Part shown: piece after piece, positions 17,375-26,072 of the stretch
Position numbering within the stretch: position 1 is the stretch's first letter
Layout of the letters: the number at the start of each line of letters is the position of its first letter
DNA from: Sphingobacterium sp.
GTDB lineage: Bacteria; Bacteroidota; Bacteroidia; Sphingobacteriales; Sphingobacteriaceae
Assembly (NCBI GenBank): GCA_031277685.1
Contig: JAITLV010000246.1
Coordinates: forward strand, 1 to 64,000
Direction of reading: 5' to 3'
Length of the DNA stretch: 64,000 bases
Position numbers and translations under genes: made by a program
The notes under the pieces: generated by a model
Databases searched by the model: none
The model's input: only the letters and a program-made list of their open reading frames with translations
Told to the model about the DNA's origin: nothing

Positions 17375-18961
17375 ATGATCAAGAGTATTTATTATCGCGG
17401 AATTATAACTGTGCTTTTCTGTGTGGCTATGTTTAGTACGCAGGCACAAAGTTGGCTCAATGTGTTGGACTTTGGTGCAAAGAAAGATAGTACTGGCAAT
17501 AATACCCTAGCAATCCAAAAAGCAATTACGGCAGCGGCTAATAAAGGAGGTGGGACTATTTATTTTCCTGCTGGAAAATATATTACCGGACCGATACATT
17601 TAAAAAGTAATATCACCATTTTTATCGACGCGGGGGCAGAACTGCATTTCAGCGATAATTTTGATGACTATTTACCCATGGTAGAGTCCCGCTGGGAAGG
17701 AACCACTGTGATCAATTTCTCGCCCTTGTTTTATGGTAATAATCTAGAAAATATCAGTATTCAGGGCCGGGGATTGATCGATGGGCATGGCAAGAAATGG
17801 TGGGGATATTCTGAGGTTGAAGTCAAAAAACAACAGGAAGATAGTAAATGGCAGAAAGAGTTTAAACGCTTAAATAAAGATGTGCTGGCTCCTGATCTGC
17901 CAGGTTGGATCGAAAGAGGATTTCTACGTCCACCTTTTATTCAGTTTTTAAACTGTAAAAATGTGCAGATCAAAGATATCAAAATTCAAAATTCACCATT
18001 TTGGACCATCAACCCACAGTATTGTGATAACGTCACCGTAGATGGTGTGACCATTGATAATCCTCCTTCCCCGAATACGGATGGCATTAATCCCGAATCT
18101 TGTTCCAATGTCCGTATCGCGAATTGCCATATCAGTGTAGGAGATGATTGTATTACGATAAAATCAGGGAAAGATCGGTCGGGAAGAAAAGTTAATATTC
18201 CTGCCGAGAATTATACGATCACAAATTGTACCATGCTGCGGGGACATGGTGGTGTGGTCATTGGAAGCGAGATGTCAGGAGGTGTGAAAAATATTACTAT
18301 TTCCAATTGTATTTTCGACGGAACCGATCGCGGGATACGCCTGAAGACAGCCCGTGGCCGTGGTGGGATTGTTGAAAATATTCAAGTTTCCAATATTGTT
18401 ATGCGTAATATTAGGGATCAGGCCATTGTGATGGATATGCAGTATGCGAAATCCGAAGTTGAACCTGTCAGCGAGCGTACACCGAAATTCAGAAATATCT
18501 TTATCAGCAATCTGTCCGGTACAACAAACCGGATTGCATCAATGCGTGGGCTGGAAGAGATGCCGATCGAAAATGTTGTTTTTTCGGATATCCATATGCA
18601 GGGTAATACAGGTTTTTCAGCACTACATGTCAATGGCCTGATGTTGAGTAATGTGAGCGTGGCAATCAATCAAGGTGCGCTGTTGAAGGTTAGTTCGGGC
18701 AAGGAATTGGATATATTGAATATTAAAAATACAAGCCCTATGGCAGACAACGCACTGATAGAACTGGAAAACTGTACATCAGCAAATGTGCAGAACTGTT
18801 TTCCTGCATCAGGAACGGCCTTATTTTTGGATTTATTGGGGGCTACAAATCAAGAGATCTATGTGCACGGGAATAATTTAGTCCGCACTAAACAGGTCCT
18901 TCGTGGCACATACAAAAATGGTCAGCTAACAGCAAATATAAACCCTCCTGAAAATAAGTAA
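17375..18961 (+). CDS. GH28 polygalacturonase-type glycosidase
   Basis: 528 residues with a signal peptide ending TQAQS. A right-handed beta-helix starts at about residue 28 with the pectate-lyase-3-like VLDFGAKKDS motif. The GH28 signature is complete: NTDG gives Asp236, GDDC gives Asp257 and Asp258, GHGG gives His291, and an IRLKTARGRGG block holds the substrate-binding Arg and Lys. It would hydrolyse alpha-1,4-galacturonan or GalA-containing oligosaccharides, probably in exo mode, given the periplasmic context and insertions before the active site. It starts 1 nt after the preceding gene and its stop overlaps the GH95 start (TAATG), so translation is likely coupled. Confidence 0.92.
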   Translation: MIKSIYYRGIITVLFCVAMFSTQAQSWLNVLDFGAKKDSTGNNTLAIQKAITAAANKGGGTIYFPAGKYITGPIHLKSNITIFIDAGAELHFSDNFDDYLPMVESRWEGTTVINFSPLFYGNNLENISIQGRGLIDGHGKKWWGYSEVEVKKQQEDSKWQKEFKRLNKDVLAPDLPGWIERGFLRPPFIQFLNCKNVQIKDIKIQNSPFWTINPQYCDNVTVDGVTIDNPPSPNTDGINPESCSNVRIANCHISVGDDCITIKSGKDRSGRKVNIPAENYTITNCTMLRGHGGVVIGSEMSGGVKNITISNCIFDGTDRGIRLKTARGRGGIVENIQVSNIVMRNIRDQAIVMDMQYAKSEVEPVSERTPKFRNIFISNLSGTTNRIASMRGLEEMPIENVVFSDIHMQGNTGFSALHVNGLMLSNVSVAINQGALLKVSSGKELDILNIKNTSPMADNALIELENCTSANVQNCFPASGTALFLDLLGATNQEIYVHGNNLVRTKQVLRGTYKNGQLTANINPPENK

Positions 18962-21756
18962 TGCAGCTACGACTATCTATCTTCGTGTTTTTTTTGATCT
19001 ATTCTACCCATATGACTTGGGCACAAGAACGGCTTTGGTTTGATCATCCTGCCCAAAAATGGGAAGAAGCTTTGCCGATCGGAAATGGCAGGTTAGGAGC
19101 CATGGTGTATGGTGGCTTAAAACATGAGGAAGTACAGTTTAATGAAGAAACATTATGGACCGATGGACCCCGAAATTATAATAAATCAGGGGCATCAAAG
19201 TACCTTCAAACTATTCGAAACTTATTGGATCAAGGGCGGCAAAAAGATGCCGAGGTTTTGGCAATGAATGAGTTTATGGGACTTAAAAGTGAGTCAGAGG
19301 ATCCAGCAGCCTGGCTAGAGAAAGTTGGTCAGATTCGAATGCAGGAAACGGGTCCATTCAATCACACTTTTGATGATAGCAACTGGCCTTTGATACAGGT
19401 CCCCTATTATGAGGGATGGGAAAATCTGGGGCTTGAGGGGCTGGATGGGGCAGTGTGGTTCCGTACGACTTTTAACCTGTCAAAAACTGATTTAGCTGAT
19501 CGTTGGATTTTAGATTTAAATAAAATACGGACGAAGGATTATACATACATCAATGGTAAGTGTGTTGGTGCTTCCACGGGTGATGATACCAGAAGAGTAT
19601 ATGAAATACCTGCTGGTCTACTTCGTGAAGGGAGTAACACAATTGCTGTTCAGGTGATTAATCTGGAAGGAAAGGGGGGGATTGCTGGCTACAAAGATTC
19701 GAAGCAGGGCATCGGTTTAAAGAACCAGAGCGGAAAGATGATCTCGCTAAATGGTCAATGGAAATATAAAATTCAGGACCAAAATAGTCCAAAAATCGGT
19801 ACTTATCAAGCTTCTTACCAGCCATTCGGTACGTTAAGTCTCCAATTTGATCATGAACAGGCTACATCCTATAGCCGTATCCTTGATTTGAAGAAAGGTG
19901 AAGTTCGCGTCAGTTATTCAGCAGATGGCGTAAAGTACAGCAGAACTTATTTTGCATCTTATCCCGATAACTTTATCGGCGTAAATCTGCAGGCTGATCA
20001 GCAAAGGAGGCTTTCTTTCCGTTTGTCTTTAAAGACCAAACATCAAATGTTTAAACTACAGCGTTTATCGTCGCAAGCCATTCGGTTGGAGGTGCAGGTA
20101 AAAAACGGGTCGATGCGTGGGACAGCTTTTGTACATGTAGCTTTAAAGGGTGGCAAGCTAACGCTTGAAGGAGATGAACTCGTTGTACAGCAGGCGGATG
20201 AAGCTCAGATTTTCCTAACAGCGGCTACAAATTTTAAATCTTATCAAAAGCTTGATGACAGGTATGCGGAGATGGCTTTGAACAGGTTCAAGACCTTATG
20301 CCGGCGAGACTTTAATCGCCTATATCAGGCTCATCAGCAGGATTATCAGTACTTGTATCAACGTTTTAGCCTACAACTAGGGAGGGCGGGACAAGCCGAT
20401 ACCATTCCGACGGACAGAAGATTACAGCAGGCAGTACGGCAGGATGATCCAGGACTTATTGCGCTGTACGTTCAGTTTGCACGTTATTTACAGATTGCAG
20501 CGTCTCGGCTTGGTAGTCAGCCAATGAATCTTCAGGGGATCTGGAATCCATACCTGGAACCGTCTTGGGGCAGTAAGTACACGACCAACATCAATCTGGA
20601 GATGAATTACTGGCCTACAGCAGCCCTTCATCTTGCCGAATTGCAAGAGCCTTTATTTCAGATGATCAAGGAACTTAGTGTCACTGGAAGGGTAACTGCA
20701 CAGGAATACTATGGTGCACGTGGCTGGGTGTTGCATCACAATACCGACATTTGGCGGGGTACTGCCCCTATTAACAACTCCAACCATGGAATCTGGCCCA
20801 CAGGTGGCGCCTGGTTGGTCAGACATCTCTGGGAACATTACCTATACACGGGAGATATCCGCTTTCTGAAAGAATATTATCCGATGATCAAAGGTGCAAC
20901 CTTGTTTTTTAAAGATTTTTTGGTAAAAGATAAAAAAACGGGCTGGTGGGTCAGTACGCCATCAAATTCCCCAGAAAACGGTGGGTTGGTCAAAGGTCCG
21001 ACCATGGACCATCAGATTATCCGTTCCCTTTTCGACATCTTTAACCAAAGTTCACAGTTGCTCGATCGCGATCTATTACTCCGAGATTCCATCCTAAATA
21101 TGCGCAGGGAGATAGCGCCTAACCAGATTGGGCAATATGGGCAGCTGCAGGAATGGCTGACGGATATAGACGACCCCGAAAATAAACACCGGCATGTATC
21201 TCACCTTTGGGGTTTGTTCCCCGGTGATGAAATCAATTCAATGAGTAGCCCGCAATTTGTTGAAGCTGCTAAGCAGTCCTTGCTGCTGCGTGGCGATGAG
21301 GGGACTGGGTGGAGCTTGGCCTGGAAAATTAATTTTTGGGCGCGATTAAAGGACGCAACACATGCTTATCACATGACAAAAATGCTCCTTCGTCCAGCAG
21401 GTAAAGCTGGTGGCTCCTATCCGAATTTGTTCGATGCCCATCCGCCATTCCAAATCGACGGAAATTTTGGTGGTGCATCGGGTATTACCGAGTTGTTGCT
21501 TCAGAGTCATACTCCTATTATCGAAATACTGCCGGCATTGCCTAATGAACTAGGGACAGGGAAGGTCAGCGGATTACAAGCTCGAGGATCTTTTCAGATT
21601 GATATGGAGTGGAAAGATGGAAAGCTGCTGTGGTTAACAGTTGAATCTGCGGCTGGAAAAGATCTTCAGCTGCGTTATGCTGGCTATGATGTGAAAATAA
21701 AAACAAAGAAAGGCAAATCGTATGCCTTTGACCATAAACTGAGTTTGAAAAAATAA
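18961..21756 (+). CDS. GH95 alpha-L-galactosidase/alpha-L-fucosidase with inserted jelly-roll domain
   Basis: 931 residues with a signal peptide ending TWAQ. GH95 features: N-terminal domain (ALPIGNGRLGAMVYGG), an (alpha/alpha)6 barrel with NINLEMNYWPTA, SPENGG carrying the acid Glu, and DGNFGGASG carrying the partner Asp. About residues 108-285 interrupt the N-terminal domain: GPFNHTFDDSNWPLI, GAVWFRTTFNL, YINGKCVGASTGDD and LNGQWKYKIQD look like the beta-sandwich inserted in sialate O-acetylesterases. After it the normal GH95 sequence resumes at YQPFGTLSLQFDH. In RG-II, GH95 removes the terminal alpha-L-galactose of chain A; fucose in other glycans is the alternative. It overlaps the next GH2 gene by one base. 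Confidence 0.88.
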   Translation: MQLRLSIFVFFLIYSTHMTWAQERLWFDHPAQKWEEALPIGNGRLGAMVYGGLKHEEVQFNEETLWTDGPRNYNKSGASKYLQTIRNLLDQGRQKDAEVLAMNEFMGLKSESEDPAAWLEKVGQIRMQETGPFNHTFDDSNWPLIQVPYYEGWENLGLEGLDGAVWFRTTFNLSKTDLADRWILDLNKIRTKDYTYINGKCVGASTGDDTRRVYEIPAGLLREGSNTIAVQVINLEGKGGIAGYKDSKQGIGLKNQSGKMISLNGQWKYKIQDQNSPKIGTYQASYQPFGTLSLQFDHEQATSYSRILDLKKGEVRVSYSADGVKYSRTYFASYPDNFIGVNLQADQQRRLSFRLSLKTKHQMFKLQRLSSQAIRLEVQVKNGSMRGTAFVHVALKGGKLTLEGDELVVQQADEAQIFLTAATNFKSYQKLDDRYAEMALNRFKTLCRRDFNRLYQAHQQDYQYLYQRFSLQLGRAGQADTIPTDRRLQQAVRQDDPGLIALYVQFARYLQIAASRLGSQPMNLQGIWNPYLEPSWGSKYTTNINLEMNYWPTAALHLAELQEPLFQMIKELSVTGRVTAQEYYGARGWVLHHNTDIWRGTAPINNSNHGIWPTGGAWLVRHLWEHYLYTGDIRFLKEYYPMIKGATLFFKDFLVKDKKTGWWVSTPSNSPENGGLVKGPTMDHQIIRSLFDIFNQSSQLLDRDLLLRDSILNMRREIAPNQIGQYGQLQEWLTDIDDPENKHRHVSHLWGLFPGDEINSMSSPQFVEAAKQSLLLRGDEGTGWSLAWKINFWARLKDATHAYHMTKMLLRPAGKAGGSYPNLFDAHPPFQIDGNFGGASGITELLLQSHTPIIEILPALPNELGTGKVSGLQARGSFQIDMEWKDGKLLWLTVESAAGKDLQLRYAGYDVKIKTKKGKSYAFDHKLSLKK

Positions 21757-24700
21757 TGATGATCCAATTGATGCTATTTAGAAAGTTGCTTTGCTGTGCG
21801 TTCTTGTTACTTTATACGCTACTATCTTATGGACAGCAGGGAGGTAAAACGCTGAACATGGATGCGAACTGGCAGACAATAATGGATCAAAAAGATTCGG
21901 CTCGTTATGCCGGATTTCAGTCCGGGAACTATAAAACCGATAAAGAATGGCGCAATGTGAGCGTTCCCCACAACTGGGACGGATACGAAGGGTACCGCAG
22001 ATTATTACACGGCAATCTGCATGGCTACGCTTGGTACCGGAAAAATTTTACGCTCCGGCATCAAAAAGGCAAAAATCGATTCTTTTTGTTTTTTGAAGGT
22101 GTAGGTTCTTATGCAACGGTTTGGTTAAATGGTAAACAGGTAGGCTATCATGCCGGTGGAAGAACAACTTTTACCCTAGACGTAACAGACGCAATTAAAT
22201 TAGATGGTAGTTCAAATCTATTGGCCGTCCGGGCTGATCATCCTGCACATATTAATGACCTGCCTTGGGTGGATGGAGGCTGTTCGACTGAACGCGGCTT
22301 TTCAGAAGGTTCTCAACCGATGGGAATTTTCAGGCCAGTAAGCCTATTGATCAAAAACGAGGTTTCCATTGTTCCTTTTGGCCAACATTATTGGAATGAT
22401 GAAACTGCTAATGCACAAACAGCAATTGTCCATCAGGCCGTTGAACTGAGCAATAAAAGCCATGCAAATAAAAATATTGAAATCATCACCCGCGTTTTTG
22501 ATGAACGTGGGACAAAGATTCTGCAATCGGTACAAAAAGGACAAATTGAAGGTAACAGCAGTAAGTATTTTCGACTGAGAGATCTTAGGTTTTTAAATCC
22601 AAAATTATGGTCCGTAAACAGTCCTTTCCTGTATCGCGTTAATCTGCAGGTCAAAATAGCGGGTCAAATTGTAGATGAGATAGAGACACCCTATGGTATC
22701 CGGTCGGTACGCTGGGCCACAGGGCTAAAACCTTCAGGCGATTCGCGGCTCCTCATCAATGGTGAAGCGGTATTTATCAATGGTATTGCTGAGTATGAGC
22801 ATAAGTTTGGGCAGTCACATGCTTTTGAAAAGGAAGAAATCGCGGCGCGGGTCAAGCAAATCCGCCAACTTGGATTTAATTCCTTTCGGGATGCACATCA
22901 GCCGCACAACCTACGTTATCAGGCCGCGTGGGATCAACATGGTGTCTTATTGTGGACACAACTCGCAGCCCATATTTGGTTTGATACCCCTGCTTTTCGA
23001 GCTAATTTCAAGAAGCTGTTGACCGAATGGGTGCGTGAACGTCGAAACAGTCCTTCCGTGATCTTATGGGGACTCGAAAATGAAAGTACACTTCCAGAGG
23101 ATTTTGCTAGAGAATGTACAGTATTGATTCGTGAACTAGACCCTACAGCATCTATTCAGCGTTTGGTAACGACATGCAATGGCGGCAGTGGCACGGACTG
23201 GGATGTCCCACAAAATTGGACAGGAACTTATGGAGGAGACCAGAATACCTATGGAGAGGATCTGAAAAAACAATTACTTGTCGGTGAATATGGCGCCTGG
23301 AGAAGCTTGGGTTTGCATGCAGAACCGCCCTACCTGCCGAATGAAAATAATTACAATGAAGAGCGTTTCGCCGATATCCTACAGACGAAAGTGCGGTTGG
23401 CGGATTCCGTCAAGAATGGTACCGTTGGCCATTATCTTTGGTTATGGAACTCGCACGATAATCCTGGTCGGATTCAGGGCGGTGAGGGAAACCGGGATAT
23501 GGATCGGATCGGACCTGTCAATTATAAAGGCTTATTAACACCCTGGGGCGAACCGACAGACGCCTATTACATGTATCTGTCCCATTACGGAAGTAAGGGC
23601 AATCCAATGGTTTATATTGCGATGCACTCCTGGCCCAATCGCTGGCTGGAACCTGGGGTAAAAAACAATATTCGTATTTTTTCAAATTGTGAAGAGGTAG
23701 AACTGTTCAATGATTTGGGGACACGGTCGCTTGGACGTAAACAGCATCCTGGATTTGGTCGTCATATTGAATTTGACGGGGTAGATGTAAAATACAATGT
23801 CTTGTACGCCGAAGGACGCATAGGAGGTAAAGTTGTTTCCCGGGACACTATTGTACTACAAAACCTGCCCGAAAGCCCACATTTTGACACACTATATACA
23901 CTAGATTCCAAATTGTTAATGGCAAAAATTGGATACCATTATAGCTATCGGGTCAATTGTGGAGGCGATCGTTATACGGACGAGTTTGGTGCACAATGGG
24001 AGGCTGATCGGCCCTATACTGCGACGTCGGGTTGGGGGAGTAAATCCTGGGCGAACAATTTCGAGGGCATGAATGACAATTTTGCAAGCCAACGGATGAT
24101 TTCTGATCCAATCAAAGGAACCAAAGATTGGGGCTTGTTCCAGACATTTCGCTATGGACTTGATCAATTGCGTTATCAATTTGACCTGCCTAATGGGAAC
24201 TATCTGGTCGAACTCTATTTTGCCGAGCCTTGGTACGGCAAGTTTTCATCGGGAGTGGGAGACCGGATATTTGATATCGCCATTAATGGACAGACCGTTG
24301 AAACCAAGTTCGATCTCTATAAAAACGGAGGATTTCAGCGTGCCCTAAAGAAGACTTATCCTGTCAAAGTTGTTGATGGTCGGATTGTCATCAATTTTCC
24401 AAGGGTGTATGCCGGTCAGGCGCTGATACAGGCGATAGCCATCGCATCAAAAGAGAATCACAAAGTTATGATCAACGATCAGCACTATAACTTGGCTATA
24501 CAGGATCCGGCAACACAGCTACAGCATTGGCTGGATATCGGTAGCGTACTGGCTGCTACTTCTTCACCAAAGACCAGATTTTTTTCATTGCCGCCCGCCT
24601 TATTTGGTTCGGATTATTTTGCACTGCAAGCCGACAAACCTTATCGGTTGCGCTTCAATGAGCCGACCACCCTTTTCTTACTTGGGAAGAGTCAACCGCA

Positions 24701-25259
24701 GGGATTTGAAATAACCAAGGATCAGGTTCAAATGAGTACAGGAGATCATCTAAATGTCTATCGGAAGGTCGTAGAAAAAGACCAGGATATCGAGATAAAA
24801 TCAGAAAATCAGGGAGAAGTGCTGGCATTTCAACAGCAAAGTGGTTTATTACCAGTATATGACCTGAAAGAAGTAAAAAACTATAAGGCTTACTTAACAG
24901 CGTGGAAAACGGGTGTTTCAGAAGTGGAGTTTTCTGGACAGAAGCGGTTGGTTTTCAATCAAGAGCAAGAGGGGTATGTCGGCTGGGAGTTTCAAGTAGG
25001 AGCTGCAGACGTCTATTCGCTAACAATAAAATACCATAACCCATCCAACGTTTATTATCAGGGGTATTACGAGATACTCGACAAAAATAAACAGGTACTG
25101 GTTGCTAAAACAGCTATACAGCTGGAGCCGACACGACCGGGCAAATGGAATTATATAACGACAGATACGAAGACTATGATCAACGCAGGAACCTATTTTG
25201 TAAAGCTATATGCTGTTGATGCGAAAGGGGTTATGCTGGATAATCTGGAAGTAAAATAG
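21756..25259 (+). CDS. GH2 glycosidase with malectin (CBM57-like) module, probable beta-glucuronidase
   Basis: 1167 residues with a signal peptide ending LSYGQ. GH2 sugar-binding, immunoglobulin-like and TIM-barrel domains occupy about 30-610. The acid/base Glu443 is in the unusual WGLENES (normally NE after Gly), and the nucleophile is probably Glu511 in LLVGEYGAW. A malectin-type module spans about 731-897 (YRVNCGGDRYTDEFGAQW to the IQAIAIAS end). A final CBM6/CBM35-like beta-sandwich lies at about 1075-1167. The GH2-CBM57 arrangement recalls the enzyme that removes beta-glucuronic acid from RG-II chain A in Bacteroides, there beside the GH138 gene, but no GH137 domain is recognised here. 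beta-Galactosidase or beta-galacturonidase activity is not excluded. Confidence 0.85.
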   Translation: MMIQLMLFRKLLCCAFLLLYTLLSYGQQGGKTLNMDANWQTIMDQKDSARYAGFQSGNYKTDKEWRNVSVPHNWDGYEGYRRLLHGNLHGYAWYRKNFTLRHQKGKNRFFLFFEGVGSYATVWLNGKQVGYHAGGRTTFTLDVTDAIKLDGSSNLLAVRADHPAHINDLPWVDGGCSTERGFSEGSQPMGIFRPVSLLIKNEVSIVPFGQHYWNDETANAQTAIVHQAVELSNKSHANKNIEIITRVFDERGTKILQSVQKGQIEGNSSKYFRLRDLRFLNPKLWSVNSPFLYRVNLQVKIAGQIVDEIETPYGIRSVRWATGLKPSGDSRLLINGEAVFINGIAEYEHKFGQSHAFEKEEIAARVKQIRQLGFNSFRDAHQPHNLRYQAAWDQHGVLLWTQLAAHIWFDTPAFRANFKKLLTEWVRERRNSPSVILWGLENESTLPEDFARECTVLIRELDPTASIQRLVTTCNGGSGTDWDVPQNWTGTYGGDQNTYGEDLKKQLLVGEYGAWRSLGLHAEPPYLPNENNYNEERFADILQTKVRLADSVKNGTVGHYLWLWNSHDNPGRIQGGEGNRDMDRIGPVNYKGLLTPWGEPTDAYYMYLSHYGSKGNPMVYIAMHSWPNRWLEPGVKNNIRIFSNCEEVELFNDLGTRSLGRKQHPGFGRHIEFDGVDVKYNVLYAEGRIGGKVVSRDTIVLQNLPESPHFDTLYTLDSKLLMAKIGYHYSYRVNCGGDRYTDEFGAQWEADRPYTATSGWGSKSWANNFEGMNDNFASQRMISDPIKGTKDWGLFQTFRYGLDQLRYQFDLPNGNYLVELYFAEPWYGKFSSGVGDRIFDIAINGQTVETKFDLYKNGGFQRALKKTYPVKVVDGRIVINFPRVYAGQALIQAIAIASKENHKVMINDQHYNLAIQDPATQLQHWLDIGSVLAATSSPKTRFFSLPPALFGSDYFALQADKPYRLRFNEPTTLFLLGKSQPQGFEITKDQVQMSTGDHLNVYRKVVEKDQDIEIKSENQGEVLAFQQQSGLLPVYDLKEVKNYKAYLTAWKTGVSEVEFSGQKRLVFNQEQEGYVGWEFQVGAADVYSLTIKYHNPSNVYYQGYYEILDKNKQVLVAKTAIQLEPTRPGKWNYITTDTKTMINAGTYFVKLYAVDAKGVMLDNLEVK

Positions 25260-25327
25260 GGTTGAGGTCAGGATAGTACATGATGGTTGTCCATAAAATT
25301 TTCAGTTATATTGAACACTTAATTTTT

Positions 25328-25361
25328 TTTGTGTCAGTTTGACAATTAATAAATAATTTTG
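25328..25361 (+). promoter_or_regulatory. Candidate promoter for the DUF3826-susC-susD unit
   Basis: TAATTTTG at 25354-25361 matches the Bacteroidota -7 consensus TAnnTTTG exactly. TTTG at 25328-25331 lies 22 bp upstream, slightly long for a -33 element; a second TTTG at 25338-25341 is too close. The pair sits 70 bp before the DUF3826 start, in a 172-bp gap that separates the coupled upstream enzymes from the transport genes. Confidence 0.5.
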
Positions 25362-25431
25362 TGAATGAAAATAAAGTGAAGGGGCTTTATTTTTATGTTT
25401 AATAATAACCAAAAAAGGGATAAACCATTTC

Positions 25432-26055
25432 ATGCCTATGAAACGTTTTACATTACTTGCATTTTTGTTTTTAAGTGTATCAATGACATTTAGTCAAAAT
25501 AATGATAGCTACTGGAAAACAATTACAGAACGATCTGAAAAAATTGTAGCGAAGCTCATGCTACAGGATCAAGTCAAACAAGAAAAAGCTGTTCACATTA
25601 TTCGGGATCAGTATTATCTTTTAAATGCCTGTTACACATTACGGGATTTAAAGATCAAAGAAACCAGCGACAAAAGTTTAAAAGAACAGATTCAACAAGA
25701 GACTTTATCGGAGACTGGTAATTTAAATCAATCTTTTGTGAAGCGTCTCCAGGGGATTTTGTCAGACCAAGAAGTGGAGGGGATAAAAAATGGTATGACC
25801 TATCATGTATACCCCAATACTGTAAAAGCTTACCAAGACATGATTCCTCGACTGACGACAGCGGAAGTCCATCTGATTGATAGCTTGTTGTACGAGGCAC
25901 GGGACTTTGCCATGCAGGCTGAATCTTCCGAAAAAAAGCATGCTTGGTTTGGCAAATACAAAGGCAAAATCAACAATTATTTAGCTAGCCATGGCTACAA
26001 TCTAAAAGAAGAGGGCGATAAATGGGCCGAACGACTTAAAAAAACAAACCAATAA
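25432..26055 (+). CDS. DUF3826 secreted protein
   Basis: 207 residues with a signal peptide ending TFSQ; ATG at 25432 or 25438 could start it. The rest is predicted mostly helical, with a conserved Tyr-rich block (IIRDQYYLLNACYTLRD), a GMTYHVYPNTVKAYQDMIP segment and a HAWFGKYKGKINNYLASHGYNLKEE tail-type region. This matches DUF3826, a family I know chiefly from Bacteroidota pectin loci and whose activity I cannot state. It lies 17 nt before susC, in the same transcript. A related copy at 49638-50294 shares the VYPNTV/VPD, KGKIN-like and C-terminal YL-A-G pattern in the same order. Confidence 0.8.
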   Translation: MPMKRFTLLAFLFLSVSMTFSQNNDSYWKTITERSEKIVAKLMLQDQVKQEKAVHIIRDQYYLLNACYTLRDLKIKETSDKSLKEQIQQETLSETGNLNQSFVKRLQGILSDQEVEGIKNGMTYHVYPNTVKAYQDMIPRLTTAEVHLIDSLLYEARDFAMQAESSEKKHAWFGKYKGKINNYLASHGYNLKEEGDKWAERLKKTNQ

Positions 26056-26072
26056 TAAAATATACCCAAATT

